DNA from: Rutidosis leptorrhynchoides
Lineage: Eukaryota > Streptophyta > Magnoliopsida > Asterales > Asteraceae
Assembly (NCBI RefSeq): GCF_046630445.1
Contig: NC_092333.1
Location: 99,036,001-99,100,000 of the forward strand
DNA: 64,000 nucleotides
Direction: 5' to 3'
The notes beneath the pieces are model-generated. The model did not search any database. It was given only the letters and a program-made list of their open reading frames with translations, and was not told the origin of the DNA. The translations under genes and the position numbers were made by a program. Shown piece after piece: positions 12,416-22,875 of this stretch (position 1 is its first letter; the number at the start of each line of letters is the position of its first letter).

Positions 12416-13936
12416 TCAGTCTGGATATGGGTTCCAGTTCATCTCATCAAGTGGGTTCCATTGTTGGCTATAGGTGTTCTGATAGGCTTGGTTATAGTCA
12501 TACCGGTTAAAGCGTGGTCGGATATCGGGGCTGTGTGGTGGAAAATGAGCAGGTCGAGTAGGCACATAATTATTTGGTACCTGATATGATAGCTGGCTCA
12601 TGATTTGGTGCTGATGAACTAACCAGCTATCGTGTTGGCATCGCCTATAATCCTCGTATACTCGCTCGGAGTTCCACTGCTCATACATACTATGTCTGGT
12701 CGCGTTCGTCATTGCTTCCTCATCTATACGAACGTGGACGTCAAGAATAGCATCTCGAAAGACATCCCTAATGTCTTTCGCCTCCTCCATTTCCTCATCT
12801 GAGCCTCTCTCTACCTGAGGATGAGATCCCTCATAGGGTACTGCCTGGTTACGTCTACTTTTCAATACCTTAGCACCCACATAAACTTTCAATCCTAAGG
12901 GCTCAACCTGTTCTCTACAAAGTTGTAATGGACCTCCTTGGTTCCTATCAACACCTAAATACTCTCCAATGAGAGTAACAAAAATACCTCCTCCTATTAT
13001 ACTCTCGTCTTGCATTCCCTCTACCATTTTAGATAAATTAAAAGCAACACAGTAAGGGATATTGATAAAGCTTCTAGGATCCCGAATACACTTTAGGTAG
13101 AATAAATCATGTAAGGTAATTTTTTCTTTATTATGACCTCTCTGTGTAATCGAGTTAGCCAAAAATCTATGAATAATACGAAGCTCAGCTCTGTCAATAT
13201 GTGTATAGGAGTGTCCTCCTGCTCGTGTAAAAATATCAAAATGTGACATACGCCTCCAAATGGCGTCAGCGTCAAAGTTGCTATCTAACCTTTCACCATA
13301 ATGAATCAAGTTTGTACAATCGGGTAGTAGCAACTCACCAGGAGTATATATCTGTAAAGCCCTGGCCATGTCCAGCATGGACATTCTGTACATCCTACCG
13401 CCAAGGATAAACCTAAGAAATCTTCTATCATCTATTCTAACTATATTTGTATCAAGTGATATAGTACTCATCAACTCAACACACCATTCCTTATATACAG
13501 GTCTACGAATGGTGAAAAGACGTTCCCAATCTGTAAAAGAAGAACTGCCATACCTTTGAACTAAAAGCTGTCTAATAAGGTCAGCTAGATGGACCGTTTC
13601 CAAAGGAACCCAATCGATTACCCTTGGCACCTCTACATTTTTTGTTACCAATTTGAATTTGTTCCTTTGATATGTCTCGTAATCTCTCCATCTCCTATCA
13701 AATCTCAGATTAGGATGCAGAGTGTGCTCAGGAATCATTGGGAATTCTACTGGCGGCCTCATTGGGAATACTATGAATTCATCAACAAACTATACCGGAT
13801 CATAATAAGGTATGTGCTGATCAGGCTGTTGTTGTGGTTCTTGTTGTGGTTCTTGTTCGTGTTGCATTTCTGGTTCTGGTTCTGGTGCTGGTCGTCTAGA
13901 TGATGATGCTCCTGAACCTCCCGTATCGGCTTTCAG
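12416..13936 (-). pseudogene. Athila 'ORF1/env-position' protein, interrupted
   Basis: A 448-codon frame runs from ATG 13762 to 12416. The same frame continues upstream across a TAG at 13790-13792 (probably from a Gln codon) into a Pro/Glu/Gln-rich start (PEPEPE, then QQEPQQ) near 13930. The product resembles the plant-retrotransposon 'ORF1' family found downstream of integrase in Athila elements, the slot of an envelope-like gene. No signal peptide or clear membrane segment is visible, so an envelope role is not supported by the sequence itself. The upstream frame opens after a stop with no ATG. The TTTTGCTGAAAG just before could be a 3' splice site, implying expression from a spliced mRNA; this is inference. 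Confidence 0.7.
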
Positions 13937-15197
13937 CAAAACACATTAAACACAAATTTGTGCATCCAAATATGCATTAGTGTTAGCAAAATAACAACTT
14001 AAAACAATCACTATAACATGTTAAATCAAAATTAAACTTATACACATTTTCACAATTTTTCACAATTCTACACTTTTCAAATAAGCACATATGAAAATGT
14101 ATACAAAGTTCATAAGCATTTAACTCAAATAACATGTCAAAATAGTCATTACTAATAATTAAACAAGTCTCAAATGGCAATTACATCAAATTAATCAAGT
14201 TCATGAATTTTGGACTTAAAAAGTCCACTTTAATCTCCAAAAATCATGTTTAGGATCAATGTTTGGATCATTTAACTATCTAAACATGTTACACTACTCA
14301 ATTTAGCAATAATTTATGACGAAAATCGGCCATAACCTGTTTATATCAAAAAGCCCCAAATTGCTCAAGAACACAAACCCTAGATTTCTAAAATTTTTAA
14401 AATTTGTCAAATCATAGCGCGGTTTTAAAAGTAAAGATTTTTGGGTTTTTTAATGTTTTTGGCATACTTTAGTTCAATAATATTAAAAATAATGATAATA
14501 AAAGTTCTCGTCCCTCCCTCGGGTAAAGCAATTTCGGTTCAACGACCTTGTCTTCAACTCACGACGAATTTTAAAAATCATATTTTTAACTTAGCAAAAT
14601 AAAGTAAATTTTTGTTTTTAAATTCACACAACTTAAATTTAAAAATGCATAAAATTAAAAATTCACACCAAACTTAAATAAAAATTCATATTATAAATTC
14701 ACACCAAACTTAATTATATTTTTGTTTTTATACATACAAAATTATATTAAAAAGATTAATTTTTTCAAATATTTACAATTTTAAATAAGTTTACAATATT
14801 AAATTAATAATTATATATTAATTGTAAAAACATGGTAAAAATAAAATTAAAAATCTTTTTGGCTTTTATCCCACTTTAATCAATCAAATATTATCAAAAA
14901 TATGCGCCCCCTCTTTTCGGTAAAGTAATTTCGGTTCCATGACCTAATTTAACTCATGACGAATTTTTGAAATATTTTGTGTTGATTGATTAAAGATATT
15001 TATACCTTAAGAATAAACGTTAAATTTCGCAGTGATGTAATAAATTTTTGAATGATATCAATAATTTCGGTCGCCAAACCTAATTTCATCGAATACCAAT
15101 TTAATACTTTATAGCGAACAAATTAGCGTTTATTATCAAAAGGTTAAAAAAAATAAAAAAATAAAAACTGTACAGACTTACCTGTGAGATAGTATTC
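13937..15197 (-). other. Athila spacer with a repeated motif
   Basis: AT-rich, non-coding. It holds diverged copies of one motif (plus-strand form GGTAAAGYAATTTCGGTT, then a CTCAYGACGAATTTT block) near 14520-14575 and 14920-14966, and a shorter version (ATAATTTCGGTCG) near 15060. The ORF at 13983-14180 has no features of a gene. Confidence 0.6.
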
Positions 15198-15614
15198 TTA
15201 GTGATACGATCTATCCCACTCATAAGATAGTCGGTTTAATTGGTTTTCCATAGCTACATAGGCGTAACCTCGAGCATTCAGTGTTTTTTCTTCTAAACAT
15301 ATGAACGGTCCGTCTCTGCATAAAGTAACAAATTCGGTGTTTGAATATGTTTGATTATTTGAACATTTACCTCCATGTGACCATTTTCCGCATTTGTGAC
15401 ATTTTTCAAGGTGTCGTGCTCTTCTTTTCGCTGCGGATTTTGATTTTCCTTTACCAAATTGTAACTTATTATCTTCGCATCTGGATTCTTTTCTTACTCC
15501 GTCCAATCTTTCTCTGATTACTGATACTAGTTCACTCAGAAGTGTGTCATTATTACGTTTAGTGATCAAAGCGTGTAGCATTAGACCATGGTTTAGTTCA
15601 CAGGAAGTCTTCAT
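15198..15614 (-). CDS. Small Cys/His-finger ORF between integrase and env-position gene
   Basis: 138 codons, minus strand, starting at ATG 15614, 170 bases downstream of the integrase stop. The middle is strongly basic (KGKSKSAAKRRARHLEK) and runs into CHKCGKWSHGGKC, a CX2CX4HX3C arrangement close to a retroviral zinc knuckle but one residue short in the last spacing. The rest is unremarkable. Such a product could bind nucleic acid. The ORF has no internal break although pol has several. I do not recognise a named family. It could instead be an exon of the env-position transcript. Confidence 0.5.
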   Translation of the reverse strand: MKTSCELNHGLMLHALITKRNNDTLLSELVSVIRERLDGVRKESRCEDNKLQFGKGKSKSAAKRRARHLEKCHKCGKWSHGGKCSNNQTYSNTEFVTLCRDGPFICLEEKTLNARGYAYVAMENQLNRLSYEWDRSYH

Positions 15615-15786
15615 TTCCTAAAAACCTAAAAAAAATAAAAATTCAGAATGGGGGGAGAAGACTAGTTCTTTAGGGTCTGCTAGGGAAAGACCATTCGGGT
15701 TCCATTTTCGAGAACTACACGAAAACAGACAATCTAACTCTAACAGAAATACATTATATCCTTTAAAGACTTGATTCTCCCCACAC

Positions 15787-17912
15787 TTAGTTAGCTGTGG
15801 TATCGAAATTGTGATTAACTTCGTTGTCGATTTCCATTGGACTATCTATGTAGTGTTTAACTCTGTGACCATTAACCTTAAATTCAATCCCATTTGAATT
15901 TATTAATTCTACTGTTCCGTATGGGAAAACTCTTTTGACTATGAATGGTCCAGACCATCTTGATTTTAATTTTCCAGGAAATAGCTTGAATCGTGAATTG
16001 AAAAGAAGAACTCTGTCTCCTTCTTTGAATTCTTTTGAACTTCTGATTCTTTTATCATGCCATTTCTTCGTTCTTTCTTTATAGATTAATGAATTTTCGT
16101 ATGCTTCATGTCTTAATTCTTCTAATTCGTTTAGTTGACTTAACCGTAGACGTCCAGCTTCATGTAAATCAAGATTACATGTCTTCAAAGCCCAAAATGC
16201 TTTGTGTTCAATTTCTACTGGAAGATGACATGCTTTTCTATAAACGAGTCTGAAAGGTGTGGTTCCAATTGAAGTTTTGTAGGCCGTTCTAAAAGCCCAG
16301 AGTGCATCCTCCAATTTAATGGACCATTCCTTCGGATTTGATCCTACGGTTTTTTCTAGAATACGTTTTAAAGCTCGGTTGGTATTTTCAACTTGTCCAC
16401 TTGTTTGTGGATGATATGCAGTGGATATTTTATGAGTTACTCCATATCTTTTAAGAACTTTCTCAAGTTGATTATTACATAAATGAGTTCCCCGATCACT
16501 TATTAAAGCTTTCGGTGTTCCAAACCTTGCAAAAAGACGTTTTAAAAAGTTGACTACAACTCGTGCATCGTTAATTGGGAGAGCTTGCGCTTCCGCCCAT
16601 TTAGATACATAATCAATGGCTACGAGAATATATAGATTATTATGAGATTTTGGAAATGGACCCATAAAGTCAATACCCCAAATGTCAAATACTTCACATA
16701 CTTGAATGACATTTTGTGGCATTTCATCACGTTGACCTATTTTTCCTGCCTTTTGACAAGCATCACAGGATTTGCAAAGAAGGTGTGCGTCTTTGTAAAT
16801 TGTAGGTCAATAGAATCCAGCATCATAAACTTTTCTTGCTGTTAGTTGAGGCCCATAATGCCCCCATGTTGGTCCTGTGTGACAATGGTTTAAAATTTTA
16901 CTAGCTTCATCTCCGAATACACATCGGCGTATTATTCCATCGGGACAACTTTTAAACAGATGTGGATCTTCCCAAAAATAGTGTTTTATATCACTGAAGA
17001 ATTTCTTTCGTTTTTGGTACGATAATCCTTTTTCAAGGAATCCACAAACTAAGTAGTTTGCATAGTCTGCAAACCATGGTATTTCATTATAATCTATCTT
17101 CAATAGATATTCATCAGGAAAGTTTTCTTGTATGGCTGATTCATTTAGAACTTCTAATTCGGGATTTTCAAGACGAGAAAGATGATCGGCGGCGAGATTT
17201 TCTGCTCCTCTTTTATCTTGGATTTCAATATCGAATTCTTGTAAGAGTAAGATCTAACGGATTAATCTTAGTTTGGCATCTTGTTTCAAAAATAGGTATC
17301 TAAGAGCAGAATGGTCGGTATAGACCACCGTTTTTGCTAGAACGAGATATGAACGAAATTTGTCAAAAGCAAAGACAATATCAAGGAGTTCTTTTTCAGT
17401 AGTTGTGTAATATGTTTGTGCTCCTTGTAACATCTTACTAGCATAATATATAGGTTGAAATCGTTTTTCAATCCTTTGTCCTAAAACGGCTCCCATTGCA
17501 AAATCACTTGCTTCGCACATTAGTTCAAACGGTAGATTCCAATTTGGTGTTATCATGATCGGCTAATTAGTGAGTTTCTCTTTAAGAATATTAAAATATT
17601 TGATGCATTCATCTGAAAAGATGAATGGAGCATCTTTTTCTAGGAGTTTATTCATAGGAGTGGCAATTTTAGAAAAATCTTTTATTAAACGTCGGTAAAA
17701 ACCGGCATGCCCTAGAAAACTCCTAACTCCTCTAACATTGGTGGGATGTGGAAGTTTAGCAATTACATCTACTTTAGCTCTATCCACTTCAATTCCTTCC
17801 TTTGAAATTTTATGTCCAAGAACGATGCCTTCTTTAACCATGAAATGGCATTTCTCCCAATTAAGAACTAGATTTGATTGTTCGCATCTAATAAGCATTC
17901 GTTCCAGATTAA
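15787..17912 (-). pseudogene. pol: Athila pol, 3' part: RT end, RNase H, integrase (broken)
   Basis: This continues the gag-pol frame after a one-base deletion near 17932-17937. The RT thumb/connection runs to a TAG at 17563-17565. RNase H follows (CEASDFAMGAVL, TEKELLDIVFAFDKFRSYL, YTDHSALRYL) and is cut by a TAG at 17254-17256 where Trp is expected. The HHCC domain (HCHTGPTWGHYG, then CKSCDAC) is interrupted by a TGA at 16807-16809, again at a Trp codon. The integrase core is open from 16722 to 15787 with all three acidic residues present (GIDFMG, SDRGTH, GQVENTN). The C-terminus ends a few residues after a short basic domain with no chromodomain, as expected for Athila. Confidence 0.9.
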
Positions 17913-20900
17913 TTAGACATGATTCAAAAGTTTACCGAAGACTGAAAAGGCATTCATGAAAACTTCCATACATTCTTCTATCATGTCGTGAAAAATCGCC
18001 ATCATGCACCTTTGAAAGGTTGCAGGGGCGTTGCAAAGTCCAAATGGCATGCGTTTGTAAGCAAAAGTACCATAAGGGCACGTGAATGTGGTTTTCTCTT
18101 GGTCCTCGGGTGCTATTGGAATTTGAAAATATCCGGAAAAACCATCAAGAAAACAATAGTAACTATTTTCGGCTAATCTTTCCAACATTTGATCAATAAA
18201 AGGTAAGGGAAAGTGATCTTTTCTGGTGGCGTCATTTAATTTTCTATAATCAATACAAACACGCCATCCTGTTACAGTCATAGTAGGAATAAGCTCATTT
18301 TTCTCATTTGTAATGACAGTCATGCCACCCTTCTTAGGCACGCATTGAACTGGGCTTACCCATGGACTATCAGAAATTGGATAAATTAAACCTGCATCTA
18401 GCAGTTTAATAATTTCTTTCTTAACAACATCTTGCATATTAGGATTTAGTCTTCGTTGGCGTTGCACATACGTTTTATGACCTTCTTCCATAAGGAGTTT
18501 ATGTGTGCAATACGAAGGACTTATTCCTTTAATATCATGAATCTTCCATGCAATGGCTGGTTTATGAGCTTTCAACACAGAAATGAGTTGTGATTTCTCA
18601 TTTTCAGTAAGAGAAGACGATATTATTACAGGTAATTCAGATTCACCATGTAAATAAGCGTATTCCAAATGGTTTGGAAGTGGCTTTAACTCTAATTTCG
18701 GAGGTTCTTCTATCGATGATTTATATCGATATCTGTCTTCTTCTTTTAGCATTTGAATTTCTTCTGTTGTTGGTTCATATCCATTAGCCATTAGTGTAGC
18801 TAACATTTCAGCTTCATCAATTGGTTCAGTTCCTTCTCCTAAAGAACATTCTCCTGTTCCTTGTAATTCTGGAAATTCTTCTAATAATTCTGCATGTGAA
18901 TCTATAGTTTGAATATAATAGCATGTATCATCTGCAGATTGCGATTGTTGCATTGCTCTATCAACTGAAAATGTAACACTCTCGTCCTCTATACTTAGGG
19001 TCAGTTTCTTACCGAACACGTCTATCATTGCTTTAGCCATGTTTAAGAATGGTCTTCCTAATATGAGAGGAACTTGAGAATCTTCTTCCATGTCCAGAAC
19101 AACAAAATCTACTGGAAATACTAAAGTACCAACTTTAACTAGCATGTTCTCCATTATCCCTCTCGGATATTTTATTGATCGATCGGCTAGTTGTATACTT
19201 ATTCTTGTTGGTTTCAATTCTCCAAGGTCTAGTTTAGTGTATAGTGAATACGGCATTAAATTTATACTAGCACCTAAGTCTGCTAATGCTTCTATTGAAC
19301 TAAGACTACCCAGAAAACATGGAATTGTGAAACTTCCTGGATCAAATAATTTTTCTGGTATCTTATTCAACAGTACTGCAGAACAATTAGCATTCATAGT
19401 AACAGCCGAGAGTTCTTCCATTTTCTTTCTATTCGTGATTAGATCTTTCAAGAATTTAGCATATCTAGGCATTCCTGAAATCACATCAATGAAAGGAAGA
19501 TTTACATTTATCTGTTTAAACATATTCAAGAATTTGGATTGTTCGGCTTCAAGTCTCTCTTTCTTCAATTTACTTGGGTAAGGAAGTGGTGGTTGGTATG
19601 GTTTAACATAAGGTTTATCCTTAACTGTGTTATCTTCATTAACCTTTTCAACTACCGGTTCTTTTTCCTTATCTTGATCAGGTTGTGGTTTTTGTGGAGT
19701 AGGAATAGTTTCATCAGAAGTTACAGGTATTTCAGGTGGTTTAAGTGTTGTACCACTTCTTGTGGTAATGGCTTTAGCTGTTTCATTCCGGGGGTTAGCA
19801 TTTGTATCACTAGGTAAACTTCCCGGTTTTCTTTCACCTATTAACCTTGCTAGGTTACTTACTTCTTGTTCCAAATTTTGAATAGAAGCTTGTTGATTTC
19901 TAAATGCTTGAGCATTTTGTTCATTAGTTTGTTTCTGAGATGTGAAAAACTGCTTTTGAGTTTCAACTAGCTTTGTCATCATATCTTCTAAATTCGGCTT
20001 TTTATCATCGGGTTGTGGTGATTTGTTTTGAAAATTAGGTCTTTGATGGTTGTAAGTATTATTGAATACTTGTTGATTGCTAGGACCTTGTTGGTTGTTG
20101 TATGGAACATTTCGATTATAATTCTGGTTTTGATTGTAGATCGGTCTTGGCGGTTGATAATTATTCTGATAATTATTTCCAGGCCTTTGGTTTATGTATG
20201 AAATATTCTCTCTTTGTTCCATTGTTAGTTCAATACTGAGACAATCTTTTGTCAAATGTGGTCCTCCACACTGCTCACAACTAATTCGTATTGAGTGAAT
20301 ATCCTTAGTCATCTTTTCCATTTGTCTCTCGACAGCATCTATCTTTGCAGAAATGGAATCTAAGTCATGGCTAGAATCGGCTCTAGCTGCTTTAGATGAT
20401 CTAACGATATCTTTTTCTTGGTGCCACTCATGTGAGTGGGAAGCAGTGTTATCAATAATTTTGTAAGCATCAGTTTCGGTTTTCTTCATAATAGAACCAC
20501 CAGCTGCTATATCGATATCTTTCCTTGTAGTGATGTCGCATCCTTGGTAGAATATTTGTACTATTTGACAGGTGTCTAAACCATGTTGCGGACATCCTCT
20601 TAATAACTTTCCAAATCTGGTCCACGCCTCATATAGAGTTTCATTCGGTTTCTGTGTGAACGTAACAATTTCTCCTTTAAGTCTTACGGCTTTAGATGCC
20701 GGAAAGAATTGTTTAAGAAATTTTTCAACTAAAACGTCCCATGTATCAATCGCCCCTTCAGGTAACGATTCCAACCAATCTTTGGCTTCTCTCTTTAAAG
20801 TCCAGGGAAATAACATGAGATATATCTGTTCATCCTCAACTTCTCTTATTTTAAATAGTGTGCAGATCCTATTAAAGGTACGAAGATGTTCGTTTGGATC

Positions 20901-21386
20901 TTCCTTCGACGCACCACTAAATTGGCATTGATTAGTCACCATGTGTAGAATTTGTCCTTTGATTTCATAATCTGGCGCATTAATGTCTGGATGAGTAATT
21001 GCGTAACCTTGGCCAGTGCGTTTAGCTCTCATTCGGTCTTCCATACTTAAAGGTTCTGTTACTTCCATAATTGAATTTGTTGAATCTGAATCACTAGAGG
21101 ATTCTGATTCAATGGTTCGTTCCTCAACAATCTCTGTTTGAATGATTGGTGGTTCCGGAGGAAAAATTAATGGTTCAGGATCTATGAATCGTCCCTGAAT
21201 ATTCTCCGGATTCTCAATTGTGAGGTCGGGTTCAAAAAATGGATTATCAGAAATTTGAACTGGAGTACTTGGTCGACTGGATGACGATTCTAAAGGAAAA
21301 TCAACGGCGACAATATTTGCTAGATGTCTTGATCTGGTTACAGGTGGCGAACGTACAAAAGGTGGTGAACGTCTTGCTCGGTGCAT
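17913..21386 (-). pseudogene. gag-pol: Athila gag-protease-RT; RT active site destroyed
   Basis: 1157 codons from ATG 21386. Domains in order: a variable N-terminus, the gag core (about residues 145-275, with RTFNRICTLFKIREV and LTREAKDWLE-like helices), a Gln/Asn-rich stretch, CEQCGGPHLTKDC (CX2CX3HX4C) near residue 370, a protease with DLGAS in place of the usual DSGA/DTGA, and RT from about residue 970. The first RT aspartate is present (CFLDGFSGY). The YxDD box reads FMNA (17949-17960), so both catalytic Asp are replaced, by Asn and Ala. A one-base deletion just after it shifts the frame and ends the ORF at 17913. ATG 21386 is the first in frame after the leader. Polymerase activity is not expected. 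Confidence 0.92.
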
Positions 21387-22849
21387 TCACTGAATATCCT
21401 ATTAGTTTTTAAAAGGAAAGAAAAATTATATAAGTTATCCAATTAATAGACTTTTCTGATTTTGTCCAAGTTTCGAATAGCCAAAAGATGCAGCAGAGGG
21501 GCAGGATTCGTTTGGTCTCAATATAATTGAGGACTGTTTGGCTCCAATAACCCGGTCCACGTACAAATCCAACTATTACTACGAACCAGAAAATTTTGAT
21601 GTCTATCAATTTAACCACTTAAAATAAATTTTCGTAATTTTAAGAAATTTAGATAAGAAGTAGAATAAAAATCTATGTCCTAAAACTAGAATAGCGAGAA
21701 ATAAGAAAGAAAAAGAGTGCGTCGAAAAAGAAAAGAATTGAAAAATAAAAAGGCGTCGAAAAATAAGAAAGAAAAAGAGTGACTTATAGAACTTAAAAAC
21801 ACTCGACTAACCCAACCTTATTACTATCACTAACTTAAAATTAAAATTGCAAATTGAGATTACTAATTGGAGTGATAATTGATACATAGGTAAAAGGCGT
21901 CGAAAAATAAAAATAAGAAAGTAGCGCGTTGAAACTTAAAAAAGAACTAAAAACTAAAAATTAAAAGTTGCGTCTAAAAATATTAAAGCTTACAAGTAAA
22001 ACTATATCCCAAATGGAAATAACTTAAAAAGGTAATAAAACTTAAAAAGGCGTCGCAAAATTCTAAAGCACCTAAATCTTAGTCTAAAGAAAAAGCACTT
22101 AAGGGATTTTACGGCAAAGCCTAAAAATCTAGAAATAAAAATAACTATGGCAAAAACTAAGTTTAAAACTAAATACGAGCGAAAAATACAAAAGTTACGC
22201 TAAAAATAAATAAAAAGAGACAAAATATAAAAATATACTAATAGTTGTATAAAGTACAATTTTTATAAAAATATTATTTTTAGATTATTTATTTTATAAA
22301 AGTATTAAATTTATAATTTAATTAAACTAATTTAACTAAATAATACAAATTAAATAAAAACTAATAACTAATTAATAAATTAAGAATAACCTAATTAGGG
22401 TTTATATATATAATTAATAATAAAACTGTAATGATTGCAGTTTTCAGTCAATTCTGGCGTGTCTGCAGAGCTCATGCGATCGCATGAGTTCTAAGTTACC
22501 CGGCCATGCGATCGCATGGGCTAGGGTTTCGGGCCAGACACTGGGCTGCTACAGTACAGGCTGAGAGTTTTTAAATTTTTTTTTTCTGTTTTGCTGTTTT
22601 AATAAAAAAAATTATGTAATATATTTATATAAATTAAATAAAACTTATTTTTTTTAAAAATAAAGATAAAGAAAATTTTTATATAACTTATAAACTCTTA
22701 AAAATATTTATATTTTTGTTTTTCTTTTTATATTTTCGAATATTTAAAACGTATTTTTACAAAAGCGTATTTTTTTTAAAAGTAAACTAAAAATAAAAAT
22801 CTTTTTTTTTATATATTAGCGTTGCGCTTCCAGCTTTTAAGCTAGATTT
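21387..22849 (-). other. Athila 5' leader with repeats
   Basis: About 1.46 kb between PBS and gag ATG. From 21700 to 22060 the plus strand repeats an A-rich unit containing GGCGTCGAAAAATAA with variants; on the sense strand this is a U-rich tract with CGACGCC. A second palindrome pair lies at 22471-22519. A minus-strand 69-codon ORF (21409-21618) directly upstream of gag could act as an upstream ORF but has no recognised domain. Confidence 0.65.
22471..22519. repeat. Palindrome pair in Athila leader
   Basis: An 18-bp palindrome at 22471-22488 with CTC/GAG arms and a 16-bp palindrome at 22504-22519 with CC/GG arms share the core ATGCGATCGCAT. They repeat the pair found in both LTRs, so the 5' region carries the motif twice. 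Confidence 0.9.
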
Positions 22850-22867
22850 TCCCCGGCAGCGGCGCCA
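22850..22867 (-). other. Primer-binding site, tRNA-Asp type
   Basis: The plus strand reads TCCCCGGCAGCGGCGCCA, eight bases before the 5' LTR edge at 22876. It equals the 3' end of plant tRNA-Asp (GTC) with one difference, as I recall that tRNA. On the sense strand it starts TGGCGCCG, as in Athila/Tat elements. Confidence 0.85.
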
Positions 22868-22875
22868 AAAATACT

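Noticed and set aside
12416..13762. Host gene on the minus strand
   Set aside because: It lies inside the ATGAA-delimited Athila element in the usual post-integrase slot.
22850..22867. tRNA-Asp gene fragment
   Set aside because: Only the 3' tRNA end is present, at the exact distance from an LTR expected of a primer-binding site.
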